Shown here: piece by piece, positions 1 to 9,419 of the stretch
How the letters are laid out: each line of letters begins with the position of its first letter
Position numbering within the stretch: position 1 is the first letter of the stretch
Origin: Microbacterium saperdae
GTDB taxonomy: Bacteria; Actinomycetota; Actinomycetes; Actinomycetales; Microbacteriaceae
DNA length: 64,000 nt
Reading direction: 5' to 3'
Assembly (NCBI RefSeq): GCF_006716345.1
Contig: NZ_VFOX01000001.1
Coordinates: 1,488,001 to 1,552,000 of the forward strand
Notes under the pieces: model-generated
Databases searched by the model: none
What the model was told of the DNA's origin: nothing
The model's input: the letters and a program-made list of their open reading frames with translations, nothing else
Position numbers and translations under genes: made by a program

Positions 1-1
1 G

Positions 2-493
2 CTCGAGGACATCGTCTCGGCACGCGTCGGCAAGCACGGCATCGGCTTCGGCGCCCCGCTGCACGACAAGGGCAAGGACCTCGATCTGTTCAGCGAGGTG
101 CTGCCCGAGGACCTGCACAAGTTCGGTCTGATCCCCGAGTTCATCGGGCGTCTGCCCGTGGTGACCTCGGTGTCGCCGCTGGATCAGGCTGCGCTCATCG
201 ACATCCTCACCGGTCCGCGCAATGCGCTGGTGAAGCAGTACCAGCGCATGTTCGAGATCGACGGTGTGCAGCTCGAGTTCGACGAGGACGCACTGCGCTC
301 GATCGCCGACCTCGCCGTGGAGCGCAAGACCGGGGCGCGCGGACTCCGCGCGATCCTGGAAGACGTCCTCGGTCCGATCATGTTCGAGATCCCCTCGGCA
401 GACGACGTCGCGAAGGTCATCATCACGCGCGCTGCGGTCGACGAAGGGGCACCTCCCACGATCGTCCTCGAGCGCAAGCGCAAGAGCGCCTGA
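2..493 (+). CDS. clpX: ClpX, C-terminal part (ATP-dependent Clp protease ATP-binding subunit)
   Basis: The last 163 residues of the AAA+ unfoldase that feeds substrates to the ClpP protease; the gene is cut by the window start. The visible part covers the end of the large AAA+ domain, including a stretch reading [18 protein letters not shown]. It then covers the small domain with the sensor-2 region [15 protein letters not shown], and ends in a basic tail KRKRKSA-like. These match ClpX rather than HslU or ClpA. The next gene starts 13 nt after the stop codon, so the two may be cotranscribed. Confidence 0.96.
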   Translation, partial: LEDIVSARVGKHGIGFGAPLHDKGKDLDLFSEVLPEDLHKFGLIPEFIGRLPVVTSVSPLDQAALIDILTGPRNALVKQYQRMFEIDGVQLEFDEDALRSIADLAVERKTGARGLRAILEDVLGPIMFEIPSADDVAKVIITRAAVDEGAPPTIVLERKRKSA

Positions 494-506
494 CCGTCGC
501 CCGACC

Positions 507-1037
507 GTGGTTCCGGAAGCCTGGCGGACCACCGCGCGATCGATGGTCGTGGAAGACCGTTGGATCCGCCTGCGGGCCGACGACTGCGTCGATGCCGACG
601 GACGGACGATCGCACCGTACTACGTCCTGGAACAGGCCGAATGGGTCTCGATCGTGGCGCTCACCGACGAGGGATACGCCGTGGCGATCGAGGAGTACCA
701 CCACGGCGCCGGCGTGGTCGGTGCGGGGTTGCCCGGTGGCGCGGTAGACGCGACCGAGTCCCCTTCAGCTGCGGCGTCGAGGGAGCTGGCGGAGGAGACC
801 GGATACGTCGCCGACGAGATCGTCGACCTCGGGTGGAGCTGGGCGAACTGGGGCAACCAGGACAACCGGGTCCATCACTTCCTCGCCCGCGGATGCCGGC
901 ACGACCGCCCGCAGGAGCTCGACGCGGGTGAGACGATCGACGTGCGCGTCGTGCCGTTCGCCGAGCTCGGCGAGCAGCTCGCGCAGAGCTATCACCAGCT
1001 CACCTGGTTCAAGGCCGACGCGAGGCTCTCCGGCTGA
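507..1037 (+). CDS. Nudix hydrolase
   Basis: A 176-residue Nudix-fold pyrophosphohydrolase. A complete Nudix box (G-x5-E-x7-REL-x-EE-x-GY) is seen in GGAVDATE...RELAEETGYV at about residues 77-101. The fold resembles ADP-ribose/NDP-sugar pyrophosphatases, but the substrate cannot be read from the sequence. I chose the GTG at 507 because the stretch before the first ATG (543) reads EAWRTTARSMVVEDRWIRLRAD, which is the usual N-terminal strand of this family. The ATG at 543 is the alternative. No strong Shine-Dalgarno is visible; coupling to clpX just upstream is possible. It converges on the M3 peptidase gene with 9 nt between them. Confidence 0.85.
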   Translation: MVPEAWRTTARSMVVEDRWIRLRADDCVDADGRTIAPYYVLEQAEWVSIVALTDEGYAVAIEEYHHGAGVVGAGLPGGAVDATESPSAAASRELAEETGYVADEIVDLGWSWANWGNQDNRVHHFLARGCRHDRPQELDAGETIDVRVVPFAELGEQLAQSYHQLTWFKADARLSG

Positions 1038-1046
1038 CGGCGCCTC

Positions 1047-3098
1047 TCAGGCCTCCAGGCCGCGGCGCTTGAGCAGCGGCGCGATGTCGGCGACGCGCCC
1101 GCGGAAGTCGTGGTACGCCTCGAGAGGGTCCTTGGATCCGCCGACGCCGAGCAGTCGCTGCCGGAACCGATCGCCGTTCTCGCGCGTGAGCCCGCCGTTC
1201 TCGCGGAACCAGTCGACGGTGTCGGCGTCGAGCACCTCGCTCCAGATGTACGAGTAGTAGCCGGCGCTGTACCCACCGGAGAAGACGTGTGCGAAGTAGG
1301 TCGAGGAGTACCGCGTCGGCACGACGGGGTCGTTCAGGCCGATGTCGGCGAGGGCCGCTGCCTCGAACGCCGCGACATCCTCGATGTCGGCATCCGTGCC
1401 CACGCGATGCCACGCCTGGTCGAGCCACGCCGCTGCCAGGTACTCGCTCGTCGCGTGTCCCTGGTCGAAGGTCTCGGTGGCGCGGAGGCGCTCCACGATC
1501 GCGGGGTCCAGAGCCTCGCCCGTCTCGTGATGCCGTGCGTAGTTGTCGAGGACCTCGGGCCAGAGGATCCACATCTCGTTGACCTGGCTCGGGAACTCGA
1601 CGAAGTCGCGGAACACGTTCGTCCCGGCGAAGTGCGGGTAGGTGACCGTCGCGAAGAGGCCGTGGAGCGCGTGGCCGAACTCATGGAACAGGGTCGTGAC
1701 CTCATCGAGCGTCAGCAGAGTGGGCTCGCCGTCGCCGGGCAACGGCACGTTGAGATTGTTCACCACGACGGGGGAGGTGCCACGCAGCCGTGACTGGCTC
1801 ACGATCGGGTTCATCCACGCTCCGCCGCGCTTGGAGTCGCGGGTGTAGAGATCGAGGATGTAGAGCCCCAGAGGCGAGCCGTCGGCGTTGCTGACCTCGA
1901 ACACCCGGGCACCGGGGTGGTAGGAGACCAGATCAGAACGCTCGGTGAAGGTCACGCCGTACAGGCGCGTCGCCGCGAAGAAGACGCCGTCCTGCAGCAC
2001 CCGCTCCGCCTCGAACCAGGGGCGCAGTGCGCTCGTGTCGATGTCGTACAGCGCCTCGCGGACCTTCTCCGTGTAGAACGCCCAGTCGTGGGCCTCGACG
2101 GGGAACGGCTCCGGCTCGGTACGGTCGACGAGCAGTTGCAGCGCCTCCCGCTCCGCGCGCGCGTTCACGGCGGACGGAGCGGCCAGGGCGCGCAGCATGT
2201 CCTCGACCGCGCCGGGGTTGCCGGCGGTCTCGTCGGCGGTGATGTAGGCCGCGTGCGACTCGTACCCGAGAAGGGCGGCACGCTCGGCGCGCAGGCGGAC
2301 GATCTCGCGCAGCACCGGGCGGTTGTCGTTCGCGTTGTCGCGAGACCCGCGCGCCTGCGAGGCGGCCATGATGTCCCGTCGCGAGTTCCGATTGCGCAGC
2401 TGCGCCAGGTACGGGTGGCCGGTGAAGAGCGTGAGCGAGACGAGATAGTGCCCGTCGAGCCCGCGCTCCGCGGCAGAGCGCGCGGCCGCCGAGAGCTCAC
2501 CGGCACTGAGGCCGTCGAGCTGCTCTGCGGCGTCGAACACGACGGCCAGATCATTCGTATCGTTCAGGAGGTTGCGCTCGAACGTGTTGCTCAGCGTGGA
2601 GAGCTGCTGGTTGAGCAGGGTCAGGTGGGCCTTCGCCTCGTCGTCGAGGGCTGCTCCTGCGTGCGTCATCTCGCGGTGGTGACGCTCGACGAGGTAGCGC
2701 TGCTCCGGATCGAGATCGAGGGAGTCGAGCTGATCGAACACCTGCTGCACGCGCCAGTAGAGCGGGCCGTTCAGCGACACGGCATCGTTGTGGGCCGCCA
2801 TCAGTGGGGCGAGCTGCTCGTCCACGGCCTGGATCTCGGGCGTCGCATCGGCGGAGCTGACCGTATAGAACGCGTGGGCCACGCGATCGAGCGTCTCACC
2901 TGCGCGTTCCAGTGCCTCGATCGTGTTCTCGAACGTCGGCATCGAGCGCACCATCGTGATCCGGGAGATCTCGTGGAGGTGCTCATCGAACGCGGCGCGG
3001 AACGCGGGAATGTAGTGCTCGGGACGGATCGCACGATAGTCGGGGATGCCGTAGGGCAAGGTCGACGGCTGGAGCAGCGGGTTCGCGGTATCGGTCAT
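1047..3098 (-). CDS. M3 family metallopeptidase (peptidyl-dipeptidase / oligopeptidase)
   Basis: A 683-residue cytoplasmic zinc oligopeptidase of family M3, close to Dcp and PrlC. The zinc motif HEFGH lies near residue 470 in TLFHEFGHALHGLF. The third ligand Glu follows in the FVEFPSQVNE segment about 25 residues later. The length is the family norm and there is no signal peptide, so it probably degrades short peptides in the cytosol. The start is an ATG that follows a TAGGCT -10 box by 6 nt, so the transcript is probably leaderless. It is divergent from nothing and sits downstream of the LysR gene on the same strand, 16 nt away. Confidence 0.93.
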   Translation of the reverse strand: MTDTANPLLQPSTLPYGIPDYRAIRPEHYIPAFRAAFDEHLHEISRITMVRSMPTFENTIEALERAGETLDRVAHAFYTVSSADATPEIQAVDEQLAPLMAAHNDAVSLNGPLYWRVQQVFDQLDSLDLDPEQRYLVERHHREMTHAGAALDDEAKAHLTLLNQQLSTLSNTFERNLLNDTNDLAVVFDAAEQLDGLSAGELSAAARSAAERGLDGHYLVSLTLFTGHPYLAQLRNRNSRRDIMAASQARGSRDNANDNRPVLREIVRLRAERAALLGYESHAAYITADETAGNPGAVEDMLRALAAPSAVNARAEREALQLLVDRTEPEPFPVEAHDWAFYTEKVREALYDIDTSALRPWFEAERVLQDGVFFAATRLYGVTFTERSDLVSYHPGARVFEVSNADGSPLGLYILDLYTRDSKRGGAWMNPIVSQSRLRGTSPVVVNNLNVPLPGDGEPTLLTLDEVTTLFHEFGHALHGLFATVTYPHFAGTNVFRDFVEFPSQVNEMWILWPEVLDNYARHHETGEALDPAIVERLRATETFDQGHATSEYLAAAWLDQAWHRVGTDADIEDVAAFEAAALADIGLNDPVVPTRYSSTYFAHVFSGGYSAGYYSYIWSEVLDADTVDWFRENGGLTRENGDRFRQRLLGVGGSKDPLEAYHDFRGRVADIAPLLKRRGLEA

Positions 3099-3104
3099 CC
3101 TCCG

Positions 3105-3110
3105 AGCCTA
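3105..3110 (-). promoter_or_regulatory. -10 box of M3 peptidase gene, leaderless start
   Basis: TAGGCT on the minus strand, exactly 6 nt before the ATG at 3098. This geometry puts the transcription start on the A of the start codon. No Shine-Dalgarno is possible. Confidence 0.6.
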
Positions 3111-3114
3111 ACCA

Positions 3115-4047
3115 TCACCGGCCGCACGGGCACGAGACCCACTCGCTCAGGCGCGTCATCACCCGCTGCAGCGCGTCCACCACGACGCGCACTGATCGGC
3201 GGCGGAGGTTCTCAGGGCGCGCGAGGACATCGATCATGCGGTGCGTGCTGACGCCGTCCAGGGGCAGGCGCACGATGTCGCGATCCTGGATGCTGCGCGA
3301 GGTGAACCGCGGGAGCATGCCGATCACTCCGCCCGCGGCGACCACCGCCGAGACGGCTCCGTAGTCGTTGATGCGGTGGCGCACCTCCACGGGGCGATTC
3401 GCGACGGCGGTGATCGCACGGAGCACGTCGTCGGGGGAGTAGCCGATCCGGCTGGTCACCCACGGCTCGTCGGCGACGTCGTCGGGAGTCAATGAACGCC
3501 GTGATGCCAGCGGATGAGTGGAGGCGACGGCCACGTCGAGGGGCTCGCGCACCAGCGTGAGACTGCGCACGCCCTGCGTGGGCCAGCTCGGGGAGTGCTC
3601 CATGCGGTGGGCGAGCACGAGGTCGTAGCGCGCGGTGAGCGCGGGGAACTCGCTCTGGGCGACGTCCTCGTCCGTGAGCTGCACGGTCGGGGCGTGCTCG
3701 AGTGTCTGGAGTTCGCGCAGCAGCGCACCGAACAGCACCTGCCCCACGCTGTGGAAGCCGCTGATGCTGACGACTCCGGTCGCGGCACCTTCGAAGTCGT
3801 CCAGTGCGGTGCGCGCGGCGGCCATGGCGTCGATCGCCTCCGCCCCGGCTGCCGCGAGGACCTCTCCGGCCGGCGTGAGCACGAGCGTCCGCCCTGCACG
3901 ACGGGTGAGCGGGGTCTCGATGCCGCGCTGCAATGCGGCGAGCTGCTGGGAGACGGCGGACGGCGTCACGCGCAGTGCCTCGGCGACCGCCGTCACACTG
4001 CCCAGTGCCCCGAGCTCGCGCAGGATCTGCAGCTGATGGAGTTCCAC
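3115..4047 (-). CDS. LysR family transcriptional regulator
   Basis: A 310-residue LysR-type regulator. The N-terminal winged helix-turn-helix (residues about 1-60) reads LHQLQILRELGALGSVTAVAEALRVTPSAVSQQ, followed by the two-lobed periplasmic-binding-like effector domain. It is divergent from tdh-kbl, the classic LysR layout, so control of threonine catabolism is the natural inference. The M3 peptidase just downstream is another possible target. The GTG start lies 6 nt after a TAGAAT -10 box (leaderless). A perfect dyad (4060-4078) abuts that -10 box, which suggests autorepression. Confidence 0.9.
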   Translation of the reverse strand: MELHQLQILRELGALGSVTAVAEALRVTPSAVSQQLAALQRGIETPLTRRAGRTLVLTPAGEVLAAAGAEAIDAMAAARTALDDFEGAATGVVSISGFHSVGQVLFGALLRELQTLEHAPTVQLTDEDVAQSEFPALTARYDLVLAHRMEHSPSWPTQGVRSLTLVREPLDVAVASTHPLASRRSLTPDDVADEPWVTSRIGYSPDDVLRAITAVANRPVEVRHRINDYGAVSAVVAAGGVIGMLPRFTSRSIQDRDIVRLPLDGVSTHRMIDVLARPENLRRRSVRVVVDALQRVMTRLSEWVSCPCGR

Positions 4048-4053
4048 CGGTCG

Positions 4054-4059
4054 ATTCTA
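4054..4059 (-). promoter_or_regulatory. -10 box of lysR gene, leaderless start
   Basis: TAGAAT on the minus strand, 6 nt before the GTG at 4047. It directly abuts the 4060-4078 dyad. Confidence 0.6.
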
Positions 4060-4078
4060 GATGAAGAGGAACTTCATC
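4060..4078. promoter_or_regulatory. Candidate LysR operator between lysR and tdh
   Basis: A perfect inverted repeat GATGAAG-N5-CTTCATC in the 86-nt divergent intergenic region. It covers the expected spacer of the lysR promoter and lies upstream of tdh. Dyads in this place are typical recognition sites of LysR proteins. Confidence 0.5.
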
Positions 4079-4133
4079 GATCATGCAGGTGTTGGTGATT
4101 GTTCTACACCCGGATCTGCGGTCTGATCGAGAC

Positions 4134-5176
4134 ATGAAGGCTCTGTTCAAAGAAGCACCGGGCGCCGGATTGGCCCTCGGCGACCGCCCGGATCCCGTGG
4201 GTGGCGCGGACGATGTGATCATCCGTGTGCTGCGCACGGGGATCTGCGGCACCGATCTGCACATCCGACGATGGGACGACTGGGCGGCGTCCGCGATCTC
4301 CGCACCGCTCATCCCCGGCCACGAGTTCTACGGCGAGGTGGTCGAGGTCGGCTCTCTCGTGCACGACATCAGCGTGGGCGACCGGGTGTCCGGTGAGGGT
4401 CACATCGTGTGCGGGACATGCCGCAACTGCCGGGCGGGGAGACGCCAGATGTGCATCCGCACCATCGGCCTGGGGTTGCAGCGCGACGGCGCATTCGCGG
4501 AGTACCTCGCGCTGCCGGCCGCGAACGTCTGGGTGCACCACGCGCAGGTCTCACCGGAGCTCGGGGCGATCTTCGATCCGCTCGGCAACGCCGTGCACAC
4601 CGCGCTGACCTATCCGCTGGTGGGAGAGGACGTGCTGGTCACCGGTTGCGGCCCGATCGGACTGATGGCGATCGCTGTGGCCCGTCACGCCGGTGCCCGA
4701 TTCATCACCGCGACCGATGTGAGCGCACCCCGGTTGGCGATGGCACGGCAGATGGGCGCGAACGAGGTGGTCGACGTCTCGATCGGCGACATCCGCTCGG
4801 CGCAGCAGGCGCTCGGAATGCGCGAGGGCTTCGACATCGGGTTCGAGATGAGTGGCGCGCCCTCCGCGCTTCCCTCGATGATCGACAACATGAACCATGG
4901 TGGTCGCATCGCGATGCTGGGTCTGCCGAATGCGGACTTCAGCGTCGACTGGGGCAAGCTCGTCACGCACATGCTCACGATCAAGGGCATCTACGGCCGC
5001 GAGATGTTCGAGACCTGGAACGCGATGGGCGCGATGCTGCAGACGAGCGAGACGCTGCGGTCGGCGATCGGCCGAGTGATCGCCGAGGTCGTGCCGGCAC
5101 GGGACTGGGAACGCGGATTCGCGGCGGCCGAGTCCGCCGGTACGGGCAAGATCATCCTCGATTGGACGGAGCTGTG

Positions 5177-5177
<1 letters not shown>
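4134..5177 (+). CDS. tdh: L-threonine 3-dehydrogenase
   Basis: A 347-residue zinc-dependent medium-chain dehydrogenase that oxidises L-threonine to 2-amino-3-ketobutyrate with NAD+. Visible are the catalytic-zinc residues (ICGTDLHI and GHEFYGE), the structural-zinc cysteine cluster [15 protein letters not shown] near residue 100, and the Rossmann motif [10 protein letters not shown] near residue 170. The immediately downstream kbl, overlapping by 1 nt (TGATG), supplies the next step and makes the identification secure. The ATG at 4134 was chosen because homologous sequence begins [10 protein letters not shown]. An ATG at 4083 would add 17 residues that look non-coding. Confidence 0.95.
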
Positions 5178-6355
<1,178 letters not shown>

Positions 6356-6360
6356 CGCCG

Positions 6361-6418
6361 GGACCCCCTCCTGACGTCGAGACCCCCTCCTGCGCAAAAC
6401 GGCAGGAGGGGGTCTCGA
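6361..6418. repeat. Palindromic repeat with duplicated left arm; likely bidirectional terminator
   Basis: A perfect 17-bp inverted repeat (6377-6393 and 6402-6418) with an 8-nt loop, GC-rich and rich in C5/G5 runs. A 12-bp part of the left arm, GACCCCCTCCTG, also occurs 19 nt upstream (6362-6373 versus 6381-6392). It sits between the convergent kbl and 6439-6654 genes and can serve as a terminator for both. No T-run follows, so it may equally be a dispersed REP-like element. Confidence 0.75.
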
Positions 6419-6438
6419 TGTCGCGAGAGCTGCGAGGG

Positions 6439-6654
6439 TCAGTCTTCGAACGGACGGGCGATGATCTCACCGGATGCCGACTGGAGGACTTCCCAGCCTG
6501 CGTCGAGCTCGGCGATCGCGCGACCCTCGAGCCACGTGAGCGTCCAGTGGCCGACGAGTCCGCGGCCCTCCACCTCGGCGATCGCCGGGCGCAGGGACGC
6601 GGGGACAGAGGCCGGTGCCGCGGTACCGGTCGCCCAACGTGTGCCCAGCTGCAT
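6439..6654 (-). CDS. Small conserved-looking hypothetical protein coupled to valS
   Basis: A 71-residue protein that I do not recognise. It contains a compact hydrophobic core (GRGLVGHWTLTWLEGRAIAELDAGWEVLQ) and ends in an acidic tail, with no membrane segment or cysteines. Its ATG overlaps the valS stop codon by 1 nt (TGATG), so it is translationally coupled to valyl-tRNA synthetase. That overlap is the best evidence that it is a real gene. No function is assigned. Confidence 0.7.
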   Translation of the reverse strand: MQLGTRWATGTAAPASVPASLRPAIAEVEGRGLVGHWTLTWLEGRAIAELDAGWEVLQSASGEIIARPFED

Positions 6655-9248
6655 CAGGAGGCCTCGACCGGGGCGAGCTCGATCGCCGTGACGGCGAACG
6701 CCTCTGCCTCGGTGAACTCGAGCTCCGCGATGCGACCGACGGCGCGCAGGTCGTCCGCGGCGGCACGCAGAGCGTCGAGCTTGCCGGCGGGTGCTGCGAT
6801 GGCCGCGCGCGAGACCGGAGTCTTCTGCGATGCCTTGGCCTCGGTCTTGGCGCGGCGGATGCCGATCAGCGCCTCGCTGGCGGCGGCGAGGACGGCAGGG
6901 TCGCCGTCGATGCCGAGAGCCTCAGGCCAGGACGCGGTGTGGATCGAGCCTTCCTCGAACCACGACCACGCCTCCTCCGTCGCGAACGACAGCACCGGGG
7001 CGAGCAGCCGAAGGAGCGTGGACAGCGCCAGCCGCAGGGCGAGCGCAGCCGAGGCCTGACCCACGTCGTTCTGGTTGTATGCGCGTTCCTTCACGAGCTC
7101 CAGGTAGTCGTCGCAGAATGTCCAGAAGAACGCCTCCGTGATCTCGAGCGCGCGGGCCTGGTCGTACTTCTCGAACGCCGCGGTCGCGTCGGCGATCACG
7201 CCGTCGAGCGATGCGAGCATCGACGCGTCGAGCGCGTGCGTGACCTGTGCTCCTTCGGGAACCGGGAATGACAGCACGAACTTCGCCGCGTTCAGGACCT
7301 TGATCGCGAGGCGGCGTCCGATCTTCACCTGCGTCGGGTTCTGCGGGTCGAAGGCCGCGTCCGTGCCGAGCCTGCTCGATGCGGACCAGTAGCGGACGGC
7401 ATCCGAACCGTGCGCGTCGAGGATGTCCGCCGGGGTGACGACGTTGCCCTTCGACTTCGACATCTTCTTGCGGTCCGGGTCGACGATGAAGCCCGAGATC
7501 GCGGCGCTGCGCCACGGGGCGCGGCTGTCCTCGAGCGTCGAGCGGAGCATCGTCGAGAACAGCCAGGTGCGGATGATGTCCTGACCCTGCGGCCGCAGGT
7601 CGAACGGCGCCGTGAGCTGCCACAGCTCCTCGTCGCGCTGCCATCCGCCGGCGAGCTGCGGAGTCAGCGACGACGTCGCCCAGGTGTCGAGGATGTCCGC
7701 CTCGGCGTCGAAGCCTCCGGCCGCGCCGCGCTGGTCTTCGGTGTATCCGGCCGGGACGTCGATCGTGGGGTCGATCGGCAGCGATGCGGTGTCGGGAGCC
7801 AGCACGCGGTCGTAGTCGCGCTCGCCGTTCTCGTCGAGGCCGTACCAGAGCGGGATCGGCACGCCGAAGAAGCGCTGGCGGGACACCAGCCAGTCGCCGG
7901 TGAGGCCGCCGACCCAGTTCTCGTAGCGCACGCGCATGAAGTCGGGGTGCCACGTGAGCTCCTGACCGCGCGCGACGAGCTCGTCGCGCAGTGCCACGTC
8001 ACGGGCGCCGTTGCGGATGTACCACTGGCGCGTCGACACGATCTCGAGGGGGCGGTCGCCCTTCTCGAAGAACTTCACGGCGTGGTTGAAGGGCTTGCCG
8101 ACCGCGGTGACGTCGCCGGTCTCCTGCAGCTTCTCCACCAGGGCCTTGCGCGCACTGAACACGGTCTTGCCCGCGAGGCTCTCGGCGTACCAGTCGATGG
8201 CCTCCGCGTTCGCGACCGACTCCGGCGCGGTCGGCAGGAAACGGCCGTCCAGGCCGATCGTGGTCATGTTCGGGAGGTGCTGGTCGGCCACCGTGTGCAG
8301 CTCACGCCACCAGACGATGTCGGTCACATCGCCGAACGTGCAGACCATCGCCGCGCCCGTGCCCTTGTCGGGCTGTGCGAGGTGGTGTCCGTGGATCTCG
8401 ATCTCGGCGCCGAAGAAGGGCGTGCGCACCTTCGTGCCGATGAGGTGCTTGTGCGGACCTTCCGGGTGCGTCACGATCGCGATGCACGCGGGCAGCAGCT
8501 CGGGGCGCGTCGTGTCGATCGCGATGGAGCCGGTACCGTCCGCGAAGGGGAACTCGATGGTGTGGTACGCGGCCTGCTGGTCGCGGTCCTCGAGTTCGGC
8601 CTGGGCGATCGCAGAGCGGAAGTCGATGTCCCACAGAGTGGGGGCGAGGTCCTGGTACGCCTCGCCACGCTCGATGTTGCGCAGGAACGCGAGCTGGCTC
8701 TGGCGGATCGTCTCGTCGGAGATGGTCCGGTAGGTCTGCGTCCAGTCGACGCTCAGCCCGAGCTGGCGGAACAGCGCCTCGAACTGCTTCTCGTCCTCGA
8801 TGGTCAGGCGCTCGCACAGCTCGATGAAGTTGCGGCGGCTGATCGGCACCTGGTCGGCGGCGCGGCTGGACTTGTTGTCGCCGCCCTCGAACGGAGGAGT
8901 GAAGTCATCCGTGTAGGGGAGGGTGGGGTCGCAGCGCACGCCGTAGTAGTTCTGCACGCGACGCTCGGTGGGCAGGCCGTTGTCGTCCCAGCCCATCGGG
9001 TAGAACACGGTCTTGCCGCGCATGCGCTCGAAGCGCGCCTTGACGTCGGTGTGGGTGTACGAGAACACGTGGCCGATGTGGAGGCTGCCCGATGCGGTCG
9101 GCGGCGGGGTGTCGATCGAGTAGACACCCTCGCGGCCGGACTGTGCGGCGCGGAGGCGGTCGAACAGGTACGTGCCCTGTTCTGCCCAGGTGCTGTCCCA
9201 CTTCGCTTCGAGACCTTCGAGTGCGGGCTTGTCTGGAATCACGGACAT
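6654..9248 (-). CDS. valS: Valyl-tRNA synthetase
   Basis: An 864-residue class I aminoacyl-tRNA synthetase that charges tRNA-Val. The HIGH motif is seen as GSLHIGHVFSYTH near residue 57 and KMSKS as [11 protein letters not shown] near residue 594. The editing domain lies between them and the anticodon-binding domain follows. The length fits the shorter actinobacterial ValS type. The start at 9248 (MSVIPDKPALEG) has a good Shine-Dalgarno, AAGGAGA, about 9 nt upstream. An ATG 30 nt earlier lacks one. No T-box is visible in the leader, unlike ileS. Confidence 0.96.
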   Translation of the reverse strand: MSVIPDKPALEGLEAKWDSTWAEQGTYLFDRLRAAQSGREGVYSIDTPPPTASGSLHIGHVFSYTHTDVKARFERMRGKTVFYPMGWDDNGLPTERRVQNYYGVRCDPTLPYTDDFTPPFEGGDNKSSRAADQVPISRRNFIELCERLTIEDEKQFEALFRQLGLSVDWTQTYRTISDETIRQSQLAFLRNIERGEAYQDLAPTLWDIDFRSAIAQAELEDRDQQAAYHTIEFPFADGTGSIAIDTTRPELLPACIAIVTHPEGPHKHLIGTKVRTPFFGAEIEIHGHHLAQPDKGTGAAMVCTFGDVTDIVWWRELHTVADQHLPNMTTIGLDGRFLPTAPESVANAEAIDWYAESLAGKTVFSARKALVEKLQETGDVTAVGKPFNHAVKFFEKGDRPLEIVSTRQWYIRNGARDVALRDELVARGQELTWHPDFMRVRYENWVGGLTGDWLVSRQRFFGVPIPLWYGLDENGERDYDRVLAPDTASLPIDPTIDVPAGYTEDQRGAAGGFDAEADILDTWATSSLTPQLAGGWQRDEELWQLTAPFDLRPQGQDIIRTWLFSTMLRSTLEDSRAPWRSAAISGFIVDPDRKKMSKSKGNVVTPADILDAHGSDAVRYWSASSRLGTDAAFDPQNPTQVKIGRRLAIKVLNAAKFVLSFPVPEGAQVTHALDASMLASLDGVIADATAAFEKYDQARALEITEAFFWTFCDDYLELVKERAYNQNDVGQASAALALRLALSTLLRLLAPVLSFATEEAWSWFEEGSIHTASWPEALGIDGDPAVLAAASEALIGIRRAKTEAKASQKTPVSRAAIAAPAGKLDALRAAADDLRAVGRIAELEFTEAEAFAVTAIELAPVEAS

Positions 9249-9419
9249 GAGGGTCTCCTTGAGCGATGTATGCGGCACTGTGTGAGCGTGCCTGAGTGTG
9301 GGGTGTGCGCCTCATTCTATCGAGGGTCCGGCAGCGACGGATGCCGTCACTCTTCGACCCAGTCCAAGAATCCGCCCTAGACTGGGGACATCCCGATCCG
9401 TTCTTCCTGAGGAATCGCC

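Noticed and set aside
7410..9380. A 656-codon open frame on the plus strand opposite valS
   Set aside because: It is the antisense of a clearly identified synthetase gene. Long antisense frames are expected at this GC content, and the translation shows no domain.
9378..9383. TAGACT considered as a leaderless promoter of the 9420 gene
   Set aside because: The ATG lies 36 nt further on, so the transcript has a leader; it is kept only as a normal -10 candidate.
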